This document shows positions 1 through 8,481 of a stretch of 64,000 nt of DNA, in pieces. Origin of the DNA: Roseibium sp. (GTDB lineage Bacteria > Pseudomonadota > Alphaproteobacteria > Rhizobiales > Stappiaceae); NCBI GenBank assembly GCA_017643215.1, contig JAEPNV010000004.1:248001-312000 (forward strand). Direction: 5' to 3'. Every line of letters starts with the position of its first letter. The first letter of the stretch is position 1. Made by a program: the position numbers and the translations under genes. The notes beneath the pieces were generated by a model. The model saw nothing but the letters and a program-made list of their open reading frames with translations. It was not told the origin of the DNA and did not search any database.

Positions 1-20
1 AAAACGCGGAGCATTGGAAC

Positions 21-803
21 ATGGTTCAGCTGACGCTTCCCCGGAACTCCAAGGTGACGGACGGCAAGGTCTGGGAGAAACCCGACGGCGCGACCACCCT
101 GTCGGAATACCGGATCTACCGCTGGAATCCGGATGAAGGCCGCAATCCCCGGGTCGACACTTACTATGTCGACCGCGACGACTGCGGCCCGATGGTGCTC
201 GACGGGCTCATCTACATCAAGAACAAGATCGACCCGACGCTGACCTTCCGCCGGTCCTGCCGGGAGGGCATTTGCGGGTCCTGCGCCATGAACATCGATG
301 GCACCAACACGCTCGCCTGCACCAAGGGCATGGACGAGATCGCCGGCGATGTCGTCAAGATCTATCCGCTGCCGCACATGCCGGTGGTCAAGGATCTGGT
401 GCCGGATCTGACAAGGTTTTACGCCCAGCACCGGTCGATCGAGCCGTGGCTGAAAACCACCACGCCGACCCCGGAAAAGGAATGGCGCCAGTCGCACGAG
501 GACCGGGCCAAGCTTGACGGCCTCTACGAGTGCATTCTCTGCGCCTGCTGCTCGACCTCCTGCCCGTCCTACTGGTGGAACGGCGACCGCTATCTCGGCC
601 CGGCGATCCTGCTTCAGGCCTACCGCTGGCTGATCGACAGCCGCGATGAGGCGACCGGCGAGCGCCTCGATGACCTGGAAGACCCGTTCCGGCTCTACCG
701 CTGCCACACGATCATGAACTGCGCCGAAGCCTGCCCGAAAGGCCTCAACCCGGCCAAGGCGATCGCGGAGATCAAAAAGATGATGGTCGAACGGCGGGTG
801 TGA
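21..803 (+). CDS. sdhB: Succinate dehydrogenase iron-sulfur subunit
   Basis: SdhB of respiratory complex II passes electrons from succinate, via the flavin of SdhA, through three iron-sulfur clusters to ubiquinone at the inner face of the cytoplasmic membrane. All cluster ligands are visible in the 260-residue protein: C80, C85, C88 and C100 for the 2Fe-2S ferredoxin domain, [11 protein letters not shown] (C171-C181) for the 4Fe-4S centre, and [14 protein letters not shown] (C228-C238) mainly for the 3Fe-4S centre. The length is normal for the family. The ATG is preceded by GGAG at a usual spacing. It opens the window, so sdhC, sdhD and sdhA are presumably just upstream. A rho-independent terminator follows, so this is the last gene of its operon. 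Confidence 0.98.
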   Translation: MVQLTLPRNSKVTDGKVWEKPDGATTLSEYRIYRWNPDEGRNPRVDTYYVDRDDCGPMVLDGLIYIKNKIDPTLTFRRSCREGICGSCAMNIDGTNTLACTKGMDEIAGDVVKIYPLPHMPVVKDLVPDLTRFYAQHRSIEPWLKTTTPTPEKEWRQSHEDRAKLDGLYECILCACCSTSCPSYWWNGDRYLGPAILLQAYRWLIDSRDEATGERLDDLEDPFRLYRCHTIMNCAEACPKGLNPAKAIAEIKKMMVERRV

Positions 804-848
804 GTTTTTCGCGGCGTTTGCTGCTGAATCATTCTGACGTTGAGAACA

Positions 849-875
849 GCCCCGGAGGACTTCGGGGCGGTTTTT
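849..875 (+). terminator. Rho-independent terminator of the sdh operon
   Basis: A six-base-pair stem (GCCCCG at 849-854, CGGGGC at 863-868) with an eight-base loop is followed by GG and a run of five T. It lies 46 bases after the sdhB stop codon. Confidence 0.8.
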
Positions 876-901
876 CGTGAGTTCCATACCTTCCCGCGGT
901 C

Positions 902-925
902 ATCCTCGGACATAGTTCCGAGGAT
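902..925. repeat. Perfect nine-base-pair palindrome (intergenic repeat type)
   Basis: ATCCTCGGA (902-910) and TCCGAGGAT (917-925) form a perfect stem with a six-base loop. There is no T run, so it is not a standard terminator. It looks like the short palindromes often scattered between genes in alphaproteobacteria; the copy number elsewhere cannot be seen here. Confidence 0.5.
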
Positions 926-1029
926 CCATGTCATTCAATGTGTTACGAACTCTCGGGATTGACCCACCGCTGTCCGGTTTAACCCGGTTGCGGGATGTTT
1001 ATTGTCAGCCCTCAATCCTCACCATGCCG

Positions 1030-1135
1030 CCCCGGCCTCCGAGCCGGGGCCCAGCACTTTGCGGAAAGTGTTGTTTTCCAGCACAAAATACGGTGGTTGC
1101 TGGGTCCCGGACGGCCGCTCACGCGGCCTCCGGGA
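1030..1135. repeat. Cluster of nested hairpins, mosaic intergenic element
   Basis: Three consecutive hairpins lie within about 105 bases: CCCCGGC/GCCGGGG (1030-1036, 1043-1049), CACTTT/AAAGTG (1055-1060, 1065-1070), and a long stem TCCCGGA-GGCCGC/GCGGCC-TCCGGGA (1105-1118, 1123-1135) with a four-base loop and one bulged C. No reading frame in the stretch looks coding. The architecture resembles the mosaic palindromic elements of rhizobia, but identity with a named family was not tested. Confidence 0.55.
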
Positions 1136-1259
1136 AAGCACAGAACCGCTGGCAGCCCCAATGCCAGGTTCCATGTCCTTTTCCGTTTTGGCCGGACAAA
1201 GCGCAATTGGTTCAATGACCTATGCCAGCCTGCGGATTTTAAACCGGACAGCAATGGGT

Positions 1260-1295
1260 GTCACCCCGGACGACCCTCGGGAGATCCGGGGTGAC
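1260..1295. repeat. Palindromic repeat, CACCCCGGACG / GATCCGGGGT family
   Basis: GTCACCCCGGA (1260-1270) pairs with TCCGGGGTGAC (1285-1295). Related copies occur in this window at about 6301-6340, at 6426-6456 (opposite orientation) and, more diverged, at 42209-42245. The shared core on one strand is CACCCCGGACGACC, a short loop, then GGGAGATCCGGGGT. Confidence 0.6.
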
Positions 1296-1743
1296 GGTCA
1301 ATGACGGGCGCAGCCCACTCATAAAGTCCGGTAAAAGGCAGTCTTGCGCCAAACGGGATAGTCCTGCCTTGAGGAGGTATCTGCCGCCGGCCTGAGCAAA
1401 GAACGGCGGCCACCAAAAGCCAAACCGGACAGCAGTGGGCCTGTCCCGCGCATCCATCCCGTGACCGTGCCACCTGCAAAGCGGCGCTGTTCGGGGCGGC
1501 CCGCCATGGATGGAATGATCGAGACATGGCATGTCGTCCTTCCAGACGGTCCGCGGCACGGCCGCGTGCAGATCTGGAATCCTGTGTGTTTGAGCCGTGC
1601 CATGATTGGTGTGGGCGGGAGATCGTTGGAAGCGCGATCCTGAGACCGTTTGCCGGCCCGATTCCCACCCGGCCACGATTGGCGCGCCGCAAAAACGCAG
1701 GTAGGCTCGCCGCCAGACCACGCAGACGGATTCGGGAGCGGCC

Positions 1744-2721
1744 ATGAGCGGACTACTTGCGCTACTTGATGACGTTGCGGCGATTGCCAAGGTGGCGGCC
1801 GCGTCCGTCGACGACGTCATCGGCCAGGCCGCCAAGGCCGGGTCCAAGGCCGCGGGCGCGGTGATCGACGATGCCGCCGTTACGCCGAAATACGTTGCCG
1901 GGTTTTCGCCCGCCCGAGAACTGCCGATCGTCTGGCGCATCGCCAAGGGCTCCTTGAAAAACAAGCTGATCTTCCTGCTGCCCGTCGGGCTGCTCCTGAA
2001 CACCTTCCTGCCCGGCATCATCACGCCGCTCCTCATGCTCGGCGGGGCGTATTTGTGCTTCGAAGGTGCGGAAAAGGTTCTGCATATTTTCAGCCCCGGC
2101 CATGTCGATGCCGATCAGCCAAAAGACATGGTCCAGGACGCGGCGCATCTGGAAGAGCAGAAGGTCGCCGGAGCGATCAAGACCGACTTCATCCTGTCGG
2201 CTGAAATCATGACCATCGCGCTTGCCGAGATCCCCGATGGCAGCTTTGCCATGGAAGCGGCGACCCTGGCCGTGGTCGCCATCGGCATTACCGTGATGGT
2301 CTATGGCTCGGTCGCGCTGATCGTGAAGGCCGACGACATTGGCCTGATGATGTCGCAACAGGGCAATCTGTCGATCGTCCGCACGCTCGGCCGGGGCATC
2401 GTCAAAGCCATGCCCGGCCTGTTGAAGGTCCTGATGACCATCGGCACGGCGGCGATGCTCTGGGTCGGCGGCTCCATCGTCATCCACGGACTCAAGGAGT
2501 TGGGCTTCAAAGGGCTTTATGACACGATCCACGGCATCGCCCACGGCCTTGCCCACTCGATCGGCACCGCCGAGGGCTTTATGGCCTGGCTTGGAACGGC
2601 GACCATGGACGGCATTGTCGGGCTGATCCTCGGCCTCATTCTGATCCCCATCGTCGCCAAGGTCATCGACCCGCTCTGGCACCTGGTGCGCGGGAAATCG
2701 GCGGAAGCCGGCGGGCATTGA
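1744..2721 (+). CDS. DUF808 family membrane protein (YedI-like)
   Basis: The 325-residue protein matches the DUF808/YedI family by its opening (MSGLLALLDDVAAIAK), the central VTPKYVAGFSPARELPIVWRIAKGSLKNK region cut here into its recognisable parts, and the helix starting LIFLLPVGLLLN followed by the GGAYLCFEGAEK motif. About five hydrophobic segments are visible (roughly residues 75-115, 170-200, 215-245 and 280-305), so it is an inner-membrane protein. The function of the family is not established. The ATG is preceded by GGGAG. The last 138 bases are repeated at 3818-3955, after an AT-rich orphan gene. Confidence 0.9.
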   Translation: MSGLLALLDDVAAIAKVAAASVDDVIGQAAKAGSKAAGAVIDDAAVTPKYVAGFSPARELPIVWRIAKGSLKNKLIFLLPVGLLLNTFLPGIITPLLMLGGAYLCFEGAEKVLHIFSPGHVDADQPKDMVQDAAHLEEQKVAGAIKTDFILSAEIMTIALAEIPDGSFAMEAATLAVVAIGITVMVYGSVALIVKADDIGLMMSQQGNLSIVRTLGRGIVKAMPGLLKVLMTIGTAAMLWVGGSIVIHGLKELGFKGLYDTIHGIAHGLAHSIGTAEGFMAWLGTATMDGIVGLILGLILIPIVAKVIDPLWHLVRGKSAEAGGH

Positions 2722-2834
2722 GAGCGCTTTATACAGACAGGTGTTTGAGTTGGATTTTTTGTCTACAAATTTTTGTTGTCTAGTAAAGGGCTGCAATGTT
2801 TAATTGAAAAATGACGTTTAGAGAGATTTGACCC

Positions 2835-3686
2835 ATGTCTAGTGTCGATCCCAAAGTTGCATTGGAAATCGAACGGGCACGCGCAGACCTGAAACATTAT
2901 GCTGACAACAAATCGGTGACGGCTCGGAACAGTGCGATTGGAGTGTTAACGTTTGTCGCACTTGTTCTCGGTCTGGCTGCAATGTTCGGAATTGATCATC
3001 TTATTGGCATGCGAATGACAACCGAACTTGGGCAACGGGTGCATGATGTTGTCGAAGAAGAATTACCCAACTTGGTTCCAGATGAATTGCGCAGGACTGT
3101 TCCGTTGCTAATAAATGAACCGATCGAGGAGTTCCTGAGCGGCTCTACATTTGAAAACAATCTCGCAAGCGCGGTTCAAGCTGAATTTCAAGATAGAGTT
3201 CCCGGAGATGTTGTTGCGTTTATTTCTGCCCAGCAGCGCTTGCTTGACGAGCTCGATGCCCAAGCTGAAATGGTCCGGCAATCAATGGCAGCTGTGGATT
3301 CTGAGCGTGCATTCCGCCAAGAAGAGTTCGATCAGCAGATGGAAGCTACTATTGTAGGGGCATGGCGACCGTCGGGACTTTTAGGTCAAATCCACGCTCA
3401 AGCAACTTGCGTGGCATTGGCGAAGCACAATGCTTGGATCACAGCTGTACCTCGATTATGTCAAACAGACTCTATCTCTTGTCAACAAGTGTGTGCCGCC
3501 ATTGGAGACACAACTAAAGATAGCCAACTTAAGGGTGCTAGCAATAGGTACTGCGAAGCCGCAATACATATCTACCAAAATCTCCCGAGTTCGGAAATAA
3601 ACAGTGTAGGATTGAAGACATACAAATATCCGAATTGTAATAATAACAGCTGTGGCCCAAATTATTGTTGTTGTTCATCTTTTTAG
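2835..3686 (+). CDS. AT-rich orphan: membrane-anchored, cysteine-rich protein of unknown function
   Basis: I do not recognise this 283-residue protein. What can be seen: a short N-terminal cytoplasmic part (1-32), one membrane helix (about 33-53, GVLTFVALVLGLAAMFG), a helical region of about 100 residues rich in Glu, Gln and Asp (about 60-180, possibly coiled coil), and a C-terminal part of about 95 residues with ten cysteines, ending in CNNNSCGPNYCCCSSF. The topology suggests a periplasmic, disulfide-bonded C-terminal domain. Base and codon use is far more AT-rich than all neighbours, pointing to recent transfer. It sits directly after the DUF808 gene and before a broken copy of that gene's 3' end. 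The ribosome site (AGAGAG) is weak. No function is claimed. Confidence 0.7.
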   Translation: MSSVDPKVALEIERARADLKHYADNKSVTARNSAIGVLTFVALVLGLAAMFGIDHLIGMRMTTELGQRVHDVVEEELPNLVPDELRRTVPLLINEPIEEFLSGSTFENNLASAVQAEFQDRVPGDVVAFISAQQRLLDELDAQAEMVRQSMAAVDSERAFRQEEFDQQMEATIVGAWRPSGLLGQIHAQATCVALAKHNAWITAVPRLCQTDSISCQQVCAAIGDTTKDSQLKGASNRYCEAAIHIYQNLPSSEINSVGLKTYKYPNCNNNSCGPNYCCCSSF

Positions 3687-3770
3687 TATGCTAAAAATAA
3701 TTAAAATTGAAATTCTTTTCTGTATATAGCTTTGTTGTTAAGCTGTGAAATTTTTTATGGTATCATTACT
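3687..3770. other. AT-rich non-coding stretch after the orphan gene
   Basis: The 84 bases after the orphan stop codon are strongly AT-rich and contain short T and A runs but no good stem-loop. They end abruptly where similarity to the DUF808 gene begins. Confidence 0.5.
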
Positions 3771-3955
3771 TGGGCGGCATTCGCAGTGTTATTGATCGGC
3801 GTGGCGGAAGGTTTTTCGCCTGGCTTGGAACGGCGACCATGGACGGCATTGTCGGGCTGATCCTCGGCCTCACTCTGATCCCCGTCGTCGCCAAGGTCAT
3901 CGACCCGCTCTGGCACCTGGTGCGAGGGAAATCGGCGCAAGCCGGCGGGCATTGA
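3771..3955 (+). pseudogene. Truncated, frameshifted remnant of a DUF808 gene (3' end)
   Basis: Bases 3818-3955 match 2584-2721, the 3' end of the intact DUF808 gene, over 138 bases with only four mismatches, up to and including the TGA stop. Upstream of 3818 the resemblance continues in a shifted frame: LIGVAEGF here against SIGTAEGF in the intact gene, with a one-base difference in length just before the shared block. It is therefore the end of a DUF808 copy that has lost its 5' part and carries a frameshift. Either a tandem copy was mostly replaced by the AT-rich orphan, or insertion of the orphan was accompanied by a partial duplication. Confidence 0.85.
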
Positions 3956-4038
3956 GGGGGCAAGGGCCGGCGTCGATTAGGTATGAACCGTGGTCCGCGC
4001 TTGGCGCTGAGGGCTGCGATCTGTGGGCGGCCTTTCCA

Positions 4039-4659
4039 TCAAGGCGCCGCCGGGTCCATCTCTTTTGCAAAGATCACCGCATCTTCCAGGCGGTCGTCGC
4101 CCCAAAAAAGTTCGTCCCCGGCAACAAACGACGGCGCGCCGAAAAGGCCAAGGCTGATAGCGCGCTCAGTCTGCGCGCGAAGGGCCGCTTTGGTCTCATC
4201 GGAAAAGGCGGCGTCGATCTCGTTCTGGTCTGCGCCGGCCGCGCGGGCAAGCGCAAACAAAAGCTCCTGGCCGCTGATATCCCGTCCTTCGGCGAATTCC
4301 GCGTGGTAGACCGCGCGGCAAAAGTCCTTTCCCCAGGTCGATTTCAGCCCGGCCAACGCTAGCCGGGCCGCCGCGACGCCGTTTTGCGGAAAGATCTGCC
4401 CGGACGCTTTATCGAGGCGCTGAAACGGCAGCCCGTATTTTGCGGCCCGCCGCTCCATGTCGCGCCACATATAGGCGCCCTTTTGCTTGTAAATCTCAAA
4501 CGGCGACGTCTCCCAGCCAAACGACTTGAAGATCGGTCCAAGAAGAAACGGCTTCCAGGTCGTGGCAACGCCGTGGGCACCCGCGACCGCATCGAGCCGC
4601 ATGGCCGAAAGATAGGAGTAGGTGGATCCAAACTCGAACCAGAAGTCCACGTGTTTCAT
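4039..4659 (-). CDS. 2-hydroxychromene-2-carboxylate isomerase-like (kappa GST/DsbA fold)
   Basis: The 206-residue protein has the thioredoxin-like fold of the HCCA isomerase / kappa-class glutathione transferase family. The N-terminal FEFGSTYSYLS contains the expected glutathione-activating serine (S12), and the C-terminal FGAPSFVAGDELFWGDDRL motif is typical. The family isomerises 2-hydroxychromene-2-carboxylate with glutathione in naphthalene breakdown, but no other aromatic-degradation gene is near, so the natural substrate is unknown. It runs opposite to the DUF808 remnant and in the same direction as the cyclase gene 42 bases upstream, so the two may be cotranscribed. Confidence 0.88.
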   Translation of the reverse strand: MKHVDFWFEFGSTYSYLSAMRLDAVAGAHGVATTWKPFLLGPIFKSFGWETSPFEIYKQKGAYMWRDMERRAAKYGLPFQRLDKASGQIFPQNGVAAARLALAGLKSTWGKDFCRAVYHAEFAEGRDISGQELLFALARAAGADQNEIDAAFSDETKAALRAQTERAISLGLFGAPSFVAGDELFWGDDRLEDAVIFAKEMDPAAP

Positions 4660-4701
4660 GTCGGCTGGTGCCTTTCCATTTTCCGTCCCGCCTTTGCGCG
4701 C

Positions 4702-6096
4702 TCAGACGGTCCAGATGTCGATGGAGGTTTCGCGGCCGCGCAGCTTGATCGGCGCGCCGGCCGAAAACGCCTTTTGCGGCGGCGCGGTCGCGTCAGAAGC
4801 CCCGGCCCGGCGCATCAGTTCTTCGCTGACGACGCAGGTGCAGCCGAGCTCCCGCGTGGAGGCCTCCAGCCGGCTGGCGACATTGACCGTGTCGCCGACA
4901 ACGGCGAACTCCAGCCGCCGGGACGGGCCGATATCGCCCAGGATCACCGGTCCGAAATGAACGCCGATGGAGATCTGGATTGGGTCGATGCCTTGGGCCG
5001 CGCGCTCATTGTTGAACGCCTCGGCCTCCTGGATGAGCTGCAGGGCGGCCTTCAGGGCGTTGGCGGCATCGCCCGGTCTGGTCTCCGGCGTGCCGAAGGT
5101 CGCCATCACGCCATCGCCGAGATACTTGTCCAGCGTGCCGCCGTTCTGGAAGATCGCCCGTTCGACAAAGGCGTGATAATGCCGCAGGAGATCCATCACC
5201 TCTTCGGGCGCGTGCCGTTCGGCGAACTTGGTAAACCCGACGATATCGGTGAACAGCACCGCCACGTCCTGCGTCCGCACCGCGCCGATGTCCCGGTCGG
5301 TCGAGGCCAGAACATCGACGAGGCTGGAGGGAAAATAGCGCGACAGGTTCGCCCGTTCCGCCGCGATGTTGGCCTGGCGCATCAACAGCTGGTTAGAGCG
5401 CCAGCCCTTGACCGCTAAAATCCCGGCGACGATCAGGAACACCACCATTTCCTGGATCCGCACGGCCGGTTGAACGCCGTTGGGATCGAGTTCCTCTAAA
5501 ATGACGGGGTGGCCGTCGAAGGCGGCCGCCGCCGCGTCGCTGAGGTGCGGGATTTCGTGCCCGAACCAGGCGACGCCCAAGAACCCGAACAGCCACAAGA
5601 CGGCGACCCACGTGCCCATCGCCCAGACCGTGCGCCAGGAATAGGCCAGCGTGCCGACGGCCAGGATGATGAAAAAATAGATGAAATTGTCGAACCGGTA
5701 GACCATCGCCGTCGGGATGTCTTCGTCCAAAAACGGATTTCCCGTCGTGAACAGGATGGTCAACAGGATGATATCGAGAAAGATGAGCACAAGCTCGGCC
5801 CTGGAATAGCCGACGCGCGCCAGGCGCAATTGCAGCCAGCCGAGCGCGATGAACACCAGGATCCACGCTTCGTAATAAAGAACCGTCAGGCTTGGATTGA
5901 GGAACGGCAGCAACAGCCCGACCAGTCCGAGCGCCACGGTCCTTGAGATCACCGCGAGCCGGTGCCCCTCCCATTTTTCCCGCTCAAGCGCCTTGGCCAG
6001 GAACGGATTTTTGTCGGCCTGCCGCCGGTCCTCGTCCCGCACTTGGCGCAACCGGGCAAGGAGGCGGAACGGCGAGGCAATGGTGTGAACCGGCAT
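4702..6096 (-). CDS. Membrane-bound class III adenylate/guanylate cyclase
   Basis: The 464-residue protein has about six membrane helices in the first 240 residues, then a short linker and a complete class III cyclase catalytic domain (about 265-450). Visible catalytic features are the first metal-binding aspartate in LFTDIVGFT, the lysine and second aspartate in LDKYLGDGVMATFG, and the transition-state Asn/Arg pair in GDTVNVASRLE. The lysine and aspartate/threonine positions fit ATP as substrate, so cyclic AMP is the probable product. There is no HAMP, CHASE or PAS domain, so sensing would be through the membrane part. It is read before the isomerase gene. Confidence 0.92.
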   Translation of the reverse strand: MPVHTIASPFRLLARLRQVRDEDRRQADKNPFLAKALEREKWEGHRLAVISRTVALGLVGLLLPFLNPSLTVLYYEAWILVFIALGWLQLRLARVGYSRAELVLIFLDIILLTILFTTGNPFLDEDIPTAMVYRFDNFIYFFIILAVGTLAYSWRTVWAMGTWVAVLWLFGFLGVAWFGHEIPHLSDAAAAAFDGHPVILEELDPNGVQPAVRIQEMVVFLIVAGILAVKGWRSNQLLMRQANIAAERANLSRYFPSSLVDVLASTDRDIGAVRTQDVAVLFTDIVGFTKFAERHAPEEVMDLLRHYHAFVERAIFQNGGTLDKYLGDGVMATFGTPETRPGDAANALKAALQLIQEAEAFNNERAAQGIDPIQISIGVHFGPVILGDIGPSRRLEFAVVGDTVNVASRLEASTRELGCTCVVSEELMRRAGASDATAPPQKAFSAGAPIKLRGRETSIDIWTV

Positions 6097-6300
6097 GGGC
6101 CTTCCGTTTCATCGCTGCGTTGAGGAAAGACCCTTTTCATGTAGCATGCCAAACGCCCAATGCCATCGCCGCGCGCCGGCGGGCGGTTTGCCGGGCCACC
6201 CACCCATGGCGAGGCGGGCGCTCTTCGGTCCGAGCCCGGCAACAACCGCCCCTCTCCACCTCAAGGGCGGGGGGAACGCATTTGGCAGTCACCGCGCCGA

Positions 6301-6340
6301 AAAATTCAGTGTCACCCCGGACGGAGCGTCAGCGCAGATC
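6301..6340. repeat. Copy of the CACCCCGGACG repeat (diverged)
   Basis: The segment begins GTCACCCCGGACGGAG and continues to CGCAGATCCCGGGTCC. It shares the two half-sites of the copy at 1260-1295 but with an imperfect stem. It is closest to the copy near 42209. Confidence 0.5.
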
Positions 6341-6425
6341 CCGGGTCCACTCACACTGCAACTTGCTGAAGCTGATGTCTTATGGTCGGTTTCCCCAAGC
6401 ATTCCAATCCTCCGGACACGCGTGG

Positions 6426-6456
6426 ACCCCGGATCTCCCCAAAGGTCGTCCGGGGT
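6426..6456. repeat. Copy of the CACCCCGGACG repeat (inverted orientation)
   Basis: ACCCCGGA (6426-6433) and TCCGGGGT (6449-6456) form a perfect stem. On the minus strand the element reads CACCCCGGACGACC, loop, GGGGAGATCCGGGGT, nearly the same as 1260-1295. Confidence 0.6.
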
Positions 6457-6707
6457 GGCGCCGGATTTTTTTGCGGCAGCGTGACCGCCAATGCGAGCGC
6501 CTGTCCCTGTGAGGGCGTGATACGCAGTTAAAGAGAAAGAGGGGCCGGTGCGGGGCGCATTCAGGCGAGGCAGGTGTATTTTGGCCAAAACTCTTGAGCT
6601 TGGCGCGAAGCGGCCATTCGTAGCTAATCCATATACCCTTGTGTTACGCCAAAGTTGGCAATCAGCGCACTCTGAAGATATTAAGGTAACAAAGAAACGC
6701 TCAAGTG

Positions 6708-7664
6708 TTAGATTTCGAAACGGCCTTCGTGATAGTCGACAACGGACCGGATGAATTGGGCCGCTACAAAGACGTAATTGCGTCCGGTGGCTTCAGATAT
6801 GTTCCATGGGGCGCCGATGTCAGCGTCTACGCCGTGATCTGCGGCATTTCGGATGTGTCCGAGGTACTTGCTCGCGTTGACCAGTTTTGGAGGGATTTGT
6901 GCCGCTTGGCGAAGTACCTCAACCTTAGCATTCAGGCCATGTGATCCGTGAACCGGATGTCCGCGTTCATTTCCGTACCAGTTCAAAAACGACTCAATAG
7001 CGTTGCCAGCGTTAACCACAGCTTCGCGCCCTGCTCCGCCGCCTGATGCATGTCGCGCTGCCGCGGCTAATGGAGCAATTACCTCATCATGGTCGCAATG
7101 AGCGGCGGCGCTCGGGCCAATTTCTTCGCGGACACGATGTATGGCAGCCGCTTCTTCCCCACTGCCAGTTGCCAGTTCCGCAAGCAAATTGCTCATGCTC
7201 TTGTTGTCACGTTCGTATGTGTTTCCATGACTAACTGTCAAAGCTCCACTAAACGTAGCAAGACTCACGAGGGTATCCTTAATTTCTTCACGATGGCAGG
7301 CGAGGTCAAGAATAGCCTTGGTTCTAGTGGCAGCAGTTGAGGCATCCGCCGTAGCCTCAAGTTCCTCCCGAAAGACTTGGAAGGGTTCATAAGACTCGAT
7401 GGTCACGCGTAGTACCGCTGCGCGCTCTCGTTCTTGGGGAGTTCTAAGCAACTTGCATAAAGAGCTGGCGGGCGAGTAGACGCCGTTGTTTTCGCTCAAC
7501 AAACCAAGATCAACGGATAGCGCGAGCGCTTTGTCGGTTAAACCTGAAGGCAAGTCGGTATAACGGCTGATAGTTGGGCTGTCAGCCGCTGTCTTAAGCG
7601 CAACAGCGGCTTCGGATACCCTTATCACTTGCTCTGCTGTAGCCTGAGAGAAATGGCGCGGCAT
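6708..7664 (-). CDS. HEPN-like protein with N-terminal winged helix, putative abortive-infection effector
   Basis: I do not recognise a named family for this 318-residue protein. Its C-terminal third (about 215-318) is helical and contains HIRNAADHG, that is R272-x4-H277, the motif that defines HEPN RNases; the motif is followed by a second long helix (NYVFVAAQFIRSVVDY), and preceded by NAGNAIESFLNWYGN, as in Abi C-terminal domains. The N-terminal part (about 40-100) looks like a winged helix (SVDLGLLSENNGVYSP). The gene is visibly lower in GC than its surroundings and starts three bases after the stop of the upstream gene, so the two form one transcript. A role as toxin or defence effector is inference. 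Confidence 0.7.
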   Translation of the reverse strand: MPRHFSQATAEQVIRVSEAAVALKTAADSPTISRYTDLPSGLTDKALALSVDLGLLSENNGVYSPASSLCKLLRTPQERERAAVLRVTIESYEPFQVFREELEATADASTAATRTKAILDLACHREEIKDTLVSLATFSGALTVSHGNTYERDNKSMSNLLAELATGSGEEAAAIHRVREEIGPSAAAHCDHDEVIAPLAAAARHASGGGAGREAVVNAGNAIESFLNWYGNERGHPVHGSHGLNAKVEVLRQAAQIPPKLVNASKYLGHIRNAADHGVDADIGAPWNISEATGRNYVFVAAQFIRSVVDYHEGRFEI

Positions 7665-7667
7665 TGC

Positions 7668-8453
7668 TCAGCTCGTCGGATCTTTTCTATCCGCAGCGCC
7701 ATCAGCAGATAGATCCTCACCCTTGGCGTTTACATCATCCATGATCTGGCGAAGCTTTTGCCCCAGAGAATCCAAGTCACCAACATCACAGCTCACTTCG
7801 ATGTTGATGTTTATAGCTATACCGCCATTCCCACTTGAAAGAGTTGCCACCTTAGAAGGCGCTACGACCACAGTGCTCTTCCCGGCAACACTGGCTTGCC
7901 CACGCTGCTCGTAAACAGATTCAGATGTTGTGTTTTCAGCGTTAGTAGCCTTAGGCGAGGCGCTCCCAGAGACTACGACGTACTTGCCATCTTCCGGCGC
8001 AATTGCACCCGCAGTATGAAGGATTTCGATTACCGCCCCGGAGCCAACGGTTGCGGCACTACCCTTTTTGGCTCCAGCACTATAAGCGATATGAGAGCGA
8101 AGTGCGCTGTCATCCATTCCTTTCCGTATGCGAATTGCACTCACAATACCTTTGAGAAAATCGTTTTCTGCAACTACTTCTGCAAATAAACGTTTCACTT
8201 CTTCGGCCTGCTCGTGCATCAGAGCATTTCCAAGTGAAATACCGAGCGACGTTGGAGCTTTGTTTTTTCCTGCTTCAAGAATTCCTACGGATACAAGAAA
8301 ACCCGTATTCCGACTAACATTAGTCGGGTCCATGCCTCCTGTTGTTTTGCTTACATCAGCGAGAGAAGAGGCTTTGCCCAAAGTGGCATAACCTTGGATG
8401 ATTTTGCTGACTTCCTGATAGGAGGAGCCGGGTAGTTTGAATTCGTCTGGCAT
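7668..8453 (-). CDS. Winged-helix partner protein of the HEPN-like cassette
   Basis: This 261-residue protein is read first in the two-gene unit. Residues about 12-65 (SYQEVSKIIQGYATLGKA to VSVGILEAGKN) look like a winged-helix DNA-binding domain, and a second similar module may cover about 75-155. The tail has a beta strand AININIEVSC followed by a short helix (LDSLGQKLRQIMDD), an arrangement seen at the end of some uncharacterised winged-helix proteins of defence islands. The ATG has a good ribosome site, GAAGGTG, seven bases away. It may sense, repress or neutralise the HEPN partner. The exact family could not be assigned. Confidence 0.65.
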   Translation of the reverse strand: MPDEFKLPGSSYQEVSKIIQGYATLGKASSLADVSKTTGGMDPTNVSRNTGFLVSVGILEAGKNKAPTSLGISLGNALMHEQAEEVKRLFAEVVAENDFLKGIVSAIRIRKGMDDSALRSHIAYSAGAKKGSAATVGSGAVIEILHTAGAIAPEDGKYVVVSGSASPKATNAENTTSESVYEQRGQASVAGKSTVVVAPSKVATLSSGNGGIAININIEVSCDVGDLDSLGQKLRQIMDDVNAKGEDLSADGAADRKDPTS

Positions 8454-8481
8454 TTGACACCTTCACGGATAAATTCAATTC

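Larger units (their letters stand above)
876..1743. other. Long intergenic region with repeats only
   Basis: Between the sdhB terminator and the DUF808 gene I see no convincing gene. Open frames on both strands here have no start with a good ribosome site, no recognisable protein and repeat-derived composition. The region holds the palindromes listed separately and presumably the promoter of the DUF808 gene. Confidence 0.6.
6097..6707. other. Intergenic region with palindromic repeats
   Basis: About 600 bases without a convincing gene lie between the start of the cyclase gene and the end of the HEPN-like gene. The first half is GC-rich and repeat-bearing; from about 6610 the sequence becomes AT-richer, as in the cassette that follows. 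Reading frames here show no known domain. Confidence 0.6.

Noticed and set aside
1239..2036. Minus-strand frame of 265 codons in the gap after sdhB
   Set aside because: It covers repeats and the start of the DUF808 gene; no similarity to any family and no sensible start.
1762..2796. A 344-codon open frame antisense to the DUF808 gene
   Set aside because: It is a shadow of a well-recognised gene, with a charged low-complexity product and no ribosome site.
3771..3955. The 61-codon open frame as a small functional protein
   Set aside because: It is the last part of a DUF808 gene, cut and frameshifted, with 97 percent identity to the intact copy over 138 bases; no separate ribosome site is seen.
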